A program made the position numbers and the translations under genes. A DNA stretch of 11,288 nt from an uncultured Rikenellaceae bacterium (GTDB taxonomy: Bacteria > Bacteroidota > Bacteroidia > Bacteroidales > Rikenellaceae), in contig CAMWRR010000034.1 of the NCBI GenBank assembly GCA_947176715.1, positions 1 to 11,288 of the forward strand, in the 5' to 3' direction. The notes under the pieces were generated by a model. The model did no database searches and was not told where the DNA came from. It was given only the letters and a program-made list of their open reading frames with translations. Below are positions 1 through 5,648 of the stretch, one piece after another; the stretch's first letter is position 1, and each line of letters begins with the position of its first letter.

Positions 1-1
1 G

Positions 2-424
2 TTCGGCACATGGGCGGCCATAGCCATACACGACACCAGCTCGGTAGTGGGGGCCGGCATGGCCTACGGCGAGGAGGCCCTGCTCACCGCAACCACAATA
101 AAACTGACGCGCGCCCTGTGGATAATACCGGTGGCGTTCGTGTCGGCGCTTCTCTTCCGATGCAAAGGCACCAAGGTGTCGATACCGTGGTTCATATTGC
201 TGTTCGTGGCGGCTATGCTCGTCAACACCTATCTACCGGTGCCTCTGGTGATACTCGATGTCATAAAATGGCTGTCGCACAGCCTTCTGTCCATAACGTT
301 GTTCCTGATAGGAAGCACCCTGAGCATATCGGTAGTAAGGAATACAGGTGTAAAACCCCTGATAGAGGGCATACTTCTATGGGTGATAATATCGTGCGCC
401 TCGCTGGCGGCGGTTATGCTGTAA
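2..424 (+). CDS. YeiH-family (putative sulfate exporter, UPF0324) membrane protein, 3' end only
   Basis: The gene is cut by the left edge; the last 140 residues are visible, with a TAA stop at 422-424. The first visible residues, FGTWAAIAIHDTSSVVGAG, match the conserved intramembrane motif of the YeiH / putative sulfate exporter family, whose members have about ten membrane helices. After it come at least three hydrophobic helices: around LWIIPVAFVSALLF, WFILLFVAAMLV, and the final GILLWVIISCASLAAVML. Transport substrate is not established for most of the family, so sulfate is only a database name. All 16 visible isoleucines are coded by ATA. The gene converges on the exonuclease gene downstream. 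A 4-bp stem (CGGC/GCCG, 425-438) follows the stop but has no T run, so I do not call a terminator. The family call is good; the function is uncertain. Confidence 0.82.
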   Translation, partial: FGTWAAIAIHDTSSVVGAGMAYGEEALLTATTIKLTRALWIIPVAFVSALLFRCKGTKVSIPWFILLFVAAMLVNTYLPVPLVILDVIKWLSHSLLSITLFLIGSTLSISVVRNTGVKPLIEGILLWVIISCASLAAVML

Positions 425-755
425 CGGCCTTATTGCCGTCACTAAAGACCCTACCCGGCAAGGTAATGTACGGGCGACACTACGGATGTCAGGCTCGACG
501 GACCGAGCGCCGGGGAGCTACCCATGACAATTTTATTACTACCGCATAATGGTGTAATTCATAGACAATGGCTCTCTTTTAGTCTATTCTTTGTCTCTGA
601 TGGTCGGAACCTGCAGGGACCGCACCTCGCGGTTGGCAGAGATAACAAGCCGATGTCGAAGAAGCGAAGAAGCCTTTGAGTTGACGACGTGCAAGCGGGT
701 CTCCTTTGGGAAAGTACCTCGCGGTCCTGATGTATCTACGGGCCGTTTCGCCGCA
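425..755. other. Gene-free gap between convergent genes, with degenerate repeats
   Basis: This 331-base stretch separates two convergent genes and has no reading frame that looks coding; the frames crossing it are low-complexity shadows. It holds degenerate copies of sequences seen in the other gaps: ACCGCATAAT followed by GTGTAATT (541-559), ATGGCTCTCTT (568-578), a CCGCACCTCGC hairpin element (613-640), and a shorter ACCTCGCGGTCC echo near 715-726. No intrinsic terminator for either flanking gene is obvious, and I see no tRNA. Confidence 0.6.
613..640 (+). repeat. Dispersed GC-rich repeat, copy 1 (CCGCACCTCGC core)
   Basis: The core CCGCACCTCGC lies at 620-630 and is identical to 8942-8952. 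The surrounding bases also match the reverse strand of 9035-9063 (GGGGGACCGC.TCTCGCGG.GGGCAGA pattern). ACCGC and GCGGT form a five-base-pair hairpin around ACCTC here. All copies are intergenic, which suggests a decayed mobile or structured element, but the family is not one I recognise. Confidence 0.5.
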
Positions 756-1250
756 TCAGAGGATGGCGATCGCTATGTGTGCGCAAGCGATGGCGTCGGC
801 AAGCGCGTGGTGGTGGTCTTTGAGATCGTATCCGCATCGGGCCGCCACCGTGTGTAGTTTGTGGTCGGGCAACTCGCGGCCGAAGGTCTTGCGCGAAGCC
901 CTGCACGTACAGGCGAAACTATATTCCGGATACTCCATATCGAAACACTCGAACGCAGCCCTGAGGCACCCCTCGTCGAACGGACTGTTATGCGCCACCA
1001 ACGTAAGACCCTCTATACGAGGGGCGATAGTGCCCCACACCTCGGGAAAAATCGGAGCGTCGTCGGTATCGTCACGCGTGAGGCCGTGTATCTCCGTGGT
1101 GAAACGGCTGTAATAGTTGGGCCACGGACGTATCAGACTGTATACGGTGTCGACTATGGCCCCGTCGCGCACTATAGCAACGCCTACGCTACACACGCTG
1201 GAACGTTTGCCGTTGGCTGTCTCGAAGTCTATGGCTGCGAAATCTTTCAT
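756..1250 (-). CDS. DEDDh 3'-5' exonuclease (DnaQ / RNase T superfamily)
   Basis: This 164-residue protein is a single exonuclease domain. All three Exo motifs are visible. Exo I is FAAIDFET with D8 and E10, Exo II is VAHNSPFDEG with D92, and Exo III is HHALAD with H147 and D152, so it is a DEDDh enzyme that should use two metal ions to remove 3' nucleotides. The HGLT motif (55-58), common in DnaQ-like proteins, is also present. It has no extra domain for binding the polymerase, unlike full-length epsilon subunits, so it is more likely a stand-alone DNA or RNA exonuclease; polymerase proofreading cannot be claimed. The start ATG at 1248-1250 places MKDFAAIDFET at the usual position. A TAAATTTG box lies 17 bases upstream and there is no Shine-Dalgarno sequence. 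Substrate is unknown. Confidence 0.88.
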   Translation of the reverse strand: MKDFAAIDFETANGKRSSVCSVGVAIVRDGAIVDTVYSLIRPWPNYYSRFTTEIHGLTRDDTDDAPIFPEVWGTIAPRIEGLTLVAHNSPFDEGCLRAAFECFDMEYPEYSFACTCRASRKTFGRELPDHKLHTVAARCGYDLKDHHHALADAIACAHIAIAIL

Positions 1251-1266
1251 CGGAATCGGTCGGGTG

Positions 1267-1274
1267 CAAATTTA
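1267..1274 (-). promoter_or_regulatory. Candidate -7 box for the exonuclease gene
   Basis: Read leftward this is TAAATTTG, a full match to the Bacteroidota -7 consensus TAnnTTTG. Transcription would begin around 1260, giving a leader of only about ten bases. The -33 position has just a partial match (TTCG at 1293-1296), so the promoter is plausible but not strong. Confidence 0.42.
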
Positions 1275-1320
1275 TATAAACAAACGGCTCCACGAATGTA
1301 ATAATTGCAACAAACATAAC

Positions 1321-1351
1321 AAAAAAGCGCCGGGCATAAACGCCTGACGCT
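1321..1351 (-). terminator. Intrinsic terminator after rplT
   Basis: On the minus strand AGCGTCAGGC (1351-1342) pairs with GCCCGGCGCT (1335-1326) around a GTTTAT loop, with one mismatch and one G-T pair, and is followed by six T (1326-1321, the first shared with the stem). It lies about 25 bases after the L20 stop codon and ends the rpmI-rplT transcript before the exonuclease gene. Confidence 0.8.
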
Positions 1352-1374
1352 TATCGACTGTTTATTCGCCGAGA

Positions 1375-1719
1375 CTATTTTACAGACTCGACTATCTTTA
1401 CGAAAGCCTGAGGATGGTTCATCGCAAGGTCGGCGAGGACTTTGCGGTTAAGCTCGATGCCTTTCTTGTTTATCTTGCCCATGAATTCCGAATAGGTCAT
1501 ACCGTGCATTCTGGCAGCGGCATTGATACGCTGTATCCAAAGGGCGCGGAACTCGCGTTTTTTGTTCTTACGGTCGCGGTAAGCGTAGGTGAGACCCTTC
1601 TCTACCGTGTTTTTGGCAACGGTCCATACGTTTCTTCTTGCGAGGAAGTTACCTTTGGCCAGTTTCAAGACTTTCTTTCTTCTGGCTCTCGACGCTACTG
1701 CGTTTACTGATCTTGGCAT
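1375..1719 (-). CDS. rplT: 50S ribosomal protein L20
   Basis: The 114-residue product is a complete bacterial L20 (bL20), which binds 23S rRNA early in assembly of the large subunit and in some bacteria also represses its own operon. The N-terminal basic arm (MPRSVNAVASRARRKKVLKLAKG) and the conserved RDRKNKKREFRALWIQRINAAAR segment (about residues 48-70) are typical, as is the small C-terminal globular part. The ATG is preceded by an A-rich run (TTCAAAAAAACAACACT) and not by a Shine-Dalgarno sequence, which is usual for Bacteroidota. It follows rpmI after 127 bases, where a five-base-pair stem (CTCCC/GGGAG, 1811-1833) lies just after the rpmI stop. That stem could be a processing or autoregulatory site, but this is inference. 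Confidence 0.97.
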   Translation of the reverse strand: MPRSVNAVASRARRKKVLKLAKGNFLARRNVWTVAKNTVEKGLTYAYRDRKNKKREFRALWIQRINAAARMHGMTYSEFMGKINKKGIELNRKVLADLAMNHPQAFVKIVESVK

Positions 1720-1846
1720 AGTGTTGTTTTTTTGAACGGTTAGCGGCCTTGCGGCTCTTTGAGGCTAAGTCGATCGTGATTAAACGAAATAATTGTGCTT
1801 GCGAACGTCACTCCCCTACCCTACGGACGGGAGAACGCCCTACCCG

Positions 1847-2041
1847 CTATTTTACAAGCATTGCGCGGATAGTGATCGCATCCGACGAGGTAGCTATACC
1901 CGTGTGGGTCAGATTGCGTTTCTGTTTTGTGGTCTTCTTGGTAAGGATGTGGCTCTTAAAAGCGTGTTTTCTCTTAACCTTACCCGTACCGGTGAGAGTG
2001 AAGCGCTTCTTCGCTCCCGAGATGGTTTTCATTTTAGGCAT
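1847..2041 (-). CDS. rpmI: 50S ribosomal protein L35
   Basis: The 64-residue protein is a full-length bL35. It begins MPKMKTISGAKKRFTLTGTGKVKRKHA, the family signature, continues with SHILTKKTTKQKRNL, and is strongly basic. It acts in the large ribosomal subunit. The stop codon is TAG. Four of its five isoleucine codons are ATC, in contrast to the ATA habit of other genes here, which fits selection for high expression. The gene is normally preceded by infC, but no infC is present; instead it has its own strong promoter and a TSS predicted about 20 bases upstream of the ATG. It is probably co-transcribed with rplT. Confidence 0.96.
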   Translation of the reverse strand: MPKMKTISGAKKRFTLTGTGKVKRKHAFKSHILTKKTTKQKRNLTHTGIATSSDAITIRAMLVK

Positions 2042-2070
2042 AATCGTAAAAATTTTATTAAACAGCGGTG

Positions 2071-2101
2071 CAAAGATAACGTTTTTTTCGTAACCTGCAA
2101 A
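2071..2101 (-). promoter_or_regulatory. Promoter of rpmI-rplT (consensus Bacteroidota type)
   Basis: On the minus strand TTTG (2101-2098) is followed after exactly 19 bases by TATCTTTG (2078-2071). Both boxes fit the Bacteroidota sigma-ABfr-type consensus TTTG - N19-21 - TAnnTTTG. This is the best promoter match in the window and suits a highly expressed ribosomal operon. It gives a leader of about 20 bases. Confidence 0.78.
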
Positions 2102-2285
2102 ATATATCCCGCACTATCATAACGACATGACATTACCCCAAAAGACGTATACTTACACCACTCGATAAAACCATCACAAATGGAGTAGGTCTTTTGATGG
2201 CAGATTTATCCCTTCTCTTATTAAGACTTAGCGAGGCCGCCTGTCTACCGGATAGGGTCTACGCCTCGCGTCGGACCTAATCGAC
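2102..2285. other. Intergenic stretch with a nested inverted repeat
   Basis: Together with the promoter and terminator around it, this fills the 300 bases between rpmI and the oxoamine synthase gene. No coding frame is visible. GCGAGGC (about 2230-2236) pairs with GCCTCGC (about 2263-2269), enclosing a second small hairpin CTA-CCGGA-TAG. GAC/GTC outside may extend it across a TTA bulge. It lies upstream of the rpmI promoter and beyond the neighbouring terminator, so it belongs to neither known transcript. Confidence 0.5.
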
Positions 2286-2318
2286 AAAAAAATCCCGGAA
2301 GAAAACACTCTTCCGGGA
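2286..2318 (-). terminator. Intrinsic terminator after the oxoamine synthase gene
   Basis: TCCCGGAAGA and TCTTCCGGGA form a perfect ten-base-pair stem (2293-2302 with 2309-2318) around a six-base loop. On the minus strand it is followed by seven T (2292-2286). It lies about 23 bases after the stop codon and is the strongest terminator in the window. Confidence 0.92.
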
Positions 2319-2341
2319 CTCTCCTGAATTATCCGCAGGGA

Positions 2342-3601
2342 CTATTTATCCGACATATCGGGCACGGGCTTGCAGTATGCGCCGCTATCCAGTTTGGAAC
2401 GGCAGCTCACGAAGCTGTCGATGGTGTACTTGACATCGTCGAGAGTGTGCAGGGCCGTGGGGATGATTCGCAGAATGATCTCGCCCTTGGGGATAACGGG
2501 ATAGGTCACCACAGAGCAGAACAGACCGTGATTCTCGCGCAAGTCTACCACGAGGTTGGTGGCCTCCTCCACTCCGCCTTTCATATATACCGGCGTCACG
2601 GGCGAGAGGGTCACGCCTATATCGAACCCGTTGTCGCGGAAACCTTTCTGAAGGGCGCGGGTGATCTCCCACAGCTTGTCTTTAAGCTCCGGGTGGGTAC
2701 GTATCATGTCGAGACGCTTGAGGGCGCCTTTAACCATAGGCATGGGGAGCGATTTGGCGTAGGTCTGCGAACGCATGTTGTAGCGGAGGTAGTCGACTAT
2801 CTCCTTGTCGGAAGCCACGAACGCGCCTATGCCGGCCATAGATTTGGCAAAGGTCGAGAAGTGGACGTCGATGCCGTCTTCCACGCCGAAATGTTCCGGT
2901 GTGCCGGCACCGCGCTTACCCATGGTACCGAAGCCGTGGGCATCGTCGACCAATATGCGGAAATCGAACTCCTTCTTCATGGCCACTATCTCGTCGAGCT
3001 TGCCAAGGTCGCCTTTCATGCCGAAAACACCCTCGGTGATAAGAAGCACGCCGCCGCCGTTCTCCTTGGCCAGACGCACGGCACGAGAGAGCTGCTTGCG
3101 GCAATTCTCCATGTTGTTGTGAGGGAACACGAAACGCTTGCCCCCTTTGGCCTTGTGGAGCAACAGACCGTCGATGATACATGCGTGGGCCTCGGAGTCG
3201 TAGACAATCACATCCTTGGCGGTAGTGAGGGTGTCTATTATAGAGACCATGCCCTGATAACCGAAGTTGAGCAGAAACGCATCGGGCTTGCCGACGAAAG
3301 CCGCCAGCTCCCTCTCGAGTTGTTCGTGAACCACCGTCTGACCGCTCATCATACGGGCACCCATGGGATAGGCCATGCCGTACTCCTTGGCCGCCTCGGC
3401 ATCAACAGCCATGACCTCGGGATTAGAGGCCAAACCGAGATAGTTATTGAGGCTCCATGTGAGCACCTCCTTACCGCGGAATTTCATGCGCGGAGCTATG
3501 GGACCCTCCAGCTTGGGGAAAGAGAAATAGCCGTGACTTAACTTCTGATAACGGCCGATAGGACCGCCGGCATCGTTCTTGATTCTTTCAAATATGTCCA
3601 C
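2342..3601 (-). CDS. Alpha-oxoamine synthase (serine palmitoyltransferase / cysteate acyltransferase type)
   Basis: This PLP enzyme joins an amino acid to an acyl thioester with loss of CO2. With a GTG start at 3601 it has 419 residues and begins (M)DIFERIKNDAGGP, where homologues start; the frame stays open upstream to a TTG at 3694, but that lies inside the likely -7 box. Catalytic residues are visible: H139 (SEAHACIIDG) stacking on PLP, D219 and H222 in VDDAHGFG, and the PLP lysine K253 in STFAKSMAG. Bacteroidota use such enzymes for the first step of sphingolipids (serine) and of sulfonolipids such as capnine (cysteate). The NFGYQGMVSIID and YPMGARMMSG segments differ from what I know of the classical Bacteroides serine palmitoyltransferase, so cysteate is a real alternative; glycine C-acetyltransferase is less likely. 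It has its own promoter and terminator and acts in the cytosol. Family is certain, substrate is not. Confidence 0.87.
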   Translation of the reverse strand: MDIFERIKNDAGGPIGRYQKLSHGYFSFPKLEGPIAPRMKFRGKEVLTWSLNNYLGLASNPEVMAVDAEAAKEYGMAYPMGARMMSGQTVVHEQLERELAAFVGKPDAFLLNFGYQGMVSIIDTLTTAKDVIVYDSEAHACIIDGLLLHKAKGGKRFVFPHNNMENCRKQLSRAVRLAKENGGGVLLITEGVFGMKGDLGKLDEIVAMKKEFDFRILVDDAHGFGTMGKRGAGTPEHFGVEDGIDVHFSTFAKSMAGIGAFVASDKEIVDYLRYNMRSQTYAKSLPMPMVKGALKRLDMIRTHPELKDKLWEITRALQKGFRDNGFDIGVTLSPVTPVYMKGGVEEATNLVVDLRENHGLFCSVVTYPVIPKGEIILRIIPTALHTLDDVKYTIDSFVSCRSKLDSGAYCKPVPDMSDK

Positions 3602-3691
3602 TTTCTTTACGTTTATATAGTTGAACGTTAACTTATTATGTCGACATTGGCACACTGTGCGCCCTATCGTGGAACGCACTATTACGACTTT

Positions 3692-3699
3692 CAAAGGTA
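3692..3699 (-). promoter_or_regulatory. Candidate -7 box for the oxoamine synthase gene
   Basis: Leftward this reads TACCTTTG, matching TAnnTTTG. The spaced -33 position has no TTTG, so the match is partial. It would start transcription near 3685, leaving a leader of roughly 80 bases before the GTG at 3601, and it argues against the longer TTG-initiated frame. Confidence 0.45.
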
Positions 3700-3772
3700 A
3701 TAAAAATAACTATTCCCCCATCATACGCATAAAAACCTATTTTCTCTATTTCGCCTCAACGGCACCCTATAA

Positions 3773-3803
3773 TTGCATTTCTCAAAAAAATCGACTATAT
3801 TTG
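3773..3803 (+). promoter_or_regulatory. Promoter of bamD-rpoZ
   Basis: TTGC at 3773-3776 is followed after 19 bases by TATATTTG (3796-3803), a full -7 match with a near-consensus -33. Transcription would start around 3810, about 20 bases before the bamD ATG. It diverges from the oxoamine synthase promoter about 75 bases away. Confidence 0.62.
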
Positions 3804-3829
3804 ACGCGAGTTAACAATGTCCTGTTTCA

Positions 3830-5044
3830 ATGAGAACGATATATACGATACTAATACTCATCGCATTGGCCGCTCTTACCGGGTGTTCCGGATATGATCA
3901 GCTGGTAAAGAGTCGCGACTATCAGAAGCAATACGAGGAGGCGTTGAGATATTATTCTCTGAAAAAGGACAGCAAGGCCATAAGCCTTTTCGAGAACGTG
4001 GAGAGCATCTTCGCCGGCACCGACAAGATAGACACCATCAAGTTCCACAAGGCCAAGGCCAATTACAGATCGGGCGATTACTACGCCGCGGCGGACCTGA
4101 TGGACGAATTTCGCAAGAACTATTCGCGCAGTCCGTTCCTCGAGGAGGCGGAGTACCTCTACGCCATGTGTTACTACCAGCTCTCCCCCAACCCGGAGCT
4201 GGACCAGAGCAACACGGCGTTCGCCATCAACGCATTCGCGGAATATCTGGAACGTCATCCGGAGTCGGCCAGAAGAGAGGCGTGCATGGAGATGATAGAG
4301 GAGCTTCAGTCGCGCATATACAGCAAGACATTCGCGGTGGGACAGACCTACTACAACATCGGTTACTACAATTCGGCGATACACTCTTTCCGCAACACGC
4401 TCAAGAAGTATCCCGACACCCCCCAGCGCGAACAGATTCTATATCTGCTAGTAAAGGCCAACTACCAGTATGCCAAGGCATCCATACCGGCCAAACAGCG
4501 TGAGCGCTATTACAACACCATAGACGCATACTATAACTTCGTGAGCGAATACCCCGAGAGCAAGTACCGTCCCGAGGTGGAGCGCATGTTCAAGAACGCC
4601 CAGCGTCTGGCACGCGGTCAGGAGGCCACGGACGAGGTGAGCCGCGACTATAACCTGACCGAACATCAGGCGGGACGGCTGGAGAAGAAGGCATTGCGTC
4701 TGACCGACCGTATCGAAAACAGACGCATATCGTTGGAGGAGCTCGACAGCAAGGTCGACAAGAGCATAAGACGCATAGAGAAAGCGCGCGGCACCCTATT
4801 GGACGAAGATACCGAACGGGCGGCAAAGCTCGACAAACGCCGCCAGAAAGCGGAGAAACGCCGGCTGGATACGGCGGAACAGATCAAAAAGAGCATCGGC
4901 AAGACAGAGGCCAAGCTCGCCAAGGTTAAAGAACGGGCAGAACAAGAGAGCACCAAAGGCGACCGCAAAGAGCGCAAAGCCGCCGAGAGAGCCGCGGCCA
5001 AAGCGAGCCGCAAGGCGGTAGAGGGCGACACCGCCGTGGAGTAG
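3830..5044 (+). CDS. bamD: Outer membrane assembly lipoprotein BamD with long charged C-terminal tail
   Basis: BamD is the essential lipoprotein of the BAM complex that inserts beta-barrel proteins into the outer membrane. Residues 1-18 are a signal peptide ending in the lipobox LTGC, so C19 would be lipidated. Residues about 30-260 form tetratricopeptide-like helical pairs: KQYEEALRYYSLKKDSKAISLFENV, FHKAKANYRSGDYYAAADLMDEF, TAFAINAFAEYLERHPES, GQTYYNIGYYNSAIHSFRNTLKKYPDTP, and YYNTIDAYYNFVSEYPESKY. The core fits the family, but residues about 272-404 are an added run of Lys, Arg, Glu and Ala that should be one or more long helices or coiled coil; E. coli BamD, about 245 residues, has no such tail. 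The codon pattern does not change abruptly, so it is not an obvious fusion by frameshift. Followed by rpoZ after 51 bases with no terminator, so the two are probably co-transcribed. Confidence 0.9.
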   Translation: MRTIYTILILIALAALTGCSGYDQLVKSRDYQKQYEEALRYYSLKKDSKAISLFENVESIFAGTDKIDTIKFHKAKANYRSGDYYAAADLMDEFRKNYSRSPFLEEAEYLYAMCYYQLSPNPELDQSNTAFAINAFAEYLERHPESARREACMEMIEELQSRIYSKTFAVGQTYYNIGYYNSAIHSFRNTLKKYPDTPQREQILYLLVKANYQYAKASIPAKQRERYYNTIDAYYNFVSEYPESKYRPEVERMFKNAQRLARGQEATDEVSRDYNLTEHQAGRLEKKALRLTDRIENRRISLEELDSKVDKSIRRIEKARGTLLDEDTERAAKLDKRRQKAEKRRLDTAEQIKKSIGKTEAKLAKVKERAEQESTKGDRKERKAAERAAAKASRKAVEGDTAVE

Positions 5045-5095
5045 CTCTCAGGCATGAAACGAAAATCAGAAGACACATAAATACAAGGCTTAAAG

Positions 5096-5434
5096 ATGGA
5101 TATCAAAAAAGTAACGATTCCGACGAACACCGTCACCCGCACGCTCAGCGATTTCGACAAGCAGACGGGTAATATCTACGAGACCGTCAACGTCATAGCT
5201 ACACGCGCCAACCAGATAGGAAGCGAAATCAAACAGGAGCTCTCGCGCAAGCTCACCGAGTTCTCCAACGTGACGGACAATCTGGAGGAGACATTCGAGA
5301 ACCGCGAACAGATAGAGATCTCGCGCTTCTACGAACGTCTGCCCAAACCCGTGCTCGTAGCCACCGAGGAGTATCTGGCGGGCGAGCTCGAATTCGAGGA
5401 ACGCACGAAGGATAACGAAGACAAAGAGGAGTAA
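5096..5434 (+). CDS. rpoZ: RNA polymerase omega subunit, Bacteroidota type
   Basis: The 112-residue protein is the Bacteroidota form of omega, which wraps around the beta' C terminus and helps assemble RNA polymerase. The segment TGNIYETVNVIATRANQIGSEIKQEL (residues 24-49) is the Rpb6/omega fold, including the ARANQI-like motif that contacts beta'. The C-terminal third (from about EQIEISRFYERLPKPVLVATEEYLAGELEFEER) is characteristic of this phylum and absent from E. coli omega. The acidic end (TKDNEDKEE) is probably disordered. ATG at 5096 is the first start in the frame that keeps the conserved N terminus. Its place between bamD and coaBC is the order typical of Bacteroidota, which supports the call. 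Confidence 0.92.
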   Translation: MDIKKVTIPTNTVTRTLSDFDKQTGNIYETVNVIATRANQIGSEIKQELSRKLTEFSNVTDNLEETFENREQIEISRFYERLPKPVLVATEEYLAGELEFEERTKDNEDKEE

Positions 5435-5490
5435 TGCGGATAACCGTCGGCTTAAAAGTGGCACGACAGACATCCGGACTTCTTATGTTT

Positions 5491-5534
5491 ACAAACCGTA
5501 GGCGCGCACGATGTGTCTCCGGTTTGTCTTTTTT
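5491..5534 (+). terminator. Intrinsic terminator after rpoZ
   Basis: ACAAACCG (5491-5498) pairs perfectly with CGGTTTGT (5520-5527), an inner GCAC/GTGT pairing extends the structure, and C plus six T follow (5528-5534). It should end most bamD-rpoZ transcription before coaBC. Confidence 0.85.
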
Positions 5535-5648
5535 AATGACAACATCTCCATCGGGGGACCCCGTTACGTAAAGGCACCGGAAAGCCTAGCCCACAGGCGC
5601 ATACCGAGACCATACGTCCCTGAGAGATGAACGGCAAAGAGACAAGAT
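5535..5648 (+). promoter_or_regulatory. Leader region of coaBC with small hairpins
   Basis: The 114 bases between the rpoZ terminator and coaBC contain CGGGG-GA-CCCCG (about 5555-5566) and two overlapping hairpins that share one strand, GGC-ACCGGAAA-GCC and GCCT-AGCCCAC-AGGC (about 5573-5599). I find no TAnnTTTG box, so either the promoter is atypical or transcription reads through from rpoZ. I recognise no known riboswitch. Confidence 0.35.

Noticed and set aside
10..549. Long open frame (179 residues) across the YeiH 3' end and the following gap
   Set aside because: It is out of frame with the clear YeiH-family coding sequence, the composition is rich in Arg, His and Gly without any motif, and it runs past the real stop codon.
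2447..3541. 364-residue plus-strand frame opposite the oxoamine synthase gene
   Set aside because: It is the antisense shadow of a gene with all catalytic motifs intact; GC-rich genes often leave such frames open.
3602..3694. Longer N terminus for the oxoamine synthase from a TTG
   Set aside because: The extra 31 residues do not fit the family, the TTG lies in the TACCTTTG box, and the GTG at 3601 falls where homologues begin.
5610..5635. CTGAGAGATGAAC resembling part of a TPP riboswitch
   Set aside because: Only one short word matches; the other conserved TPP segments and the required paired arms are missing, and coaBC is not a thiamin gene.
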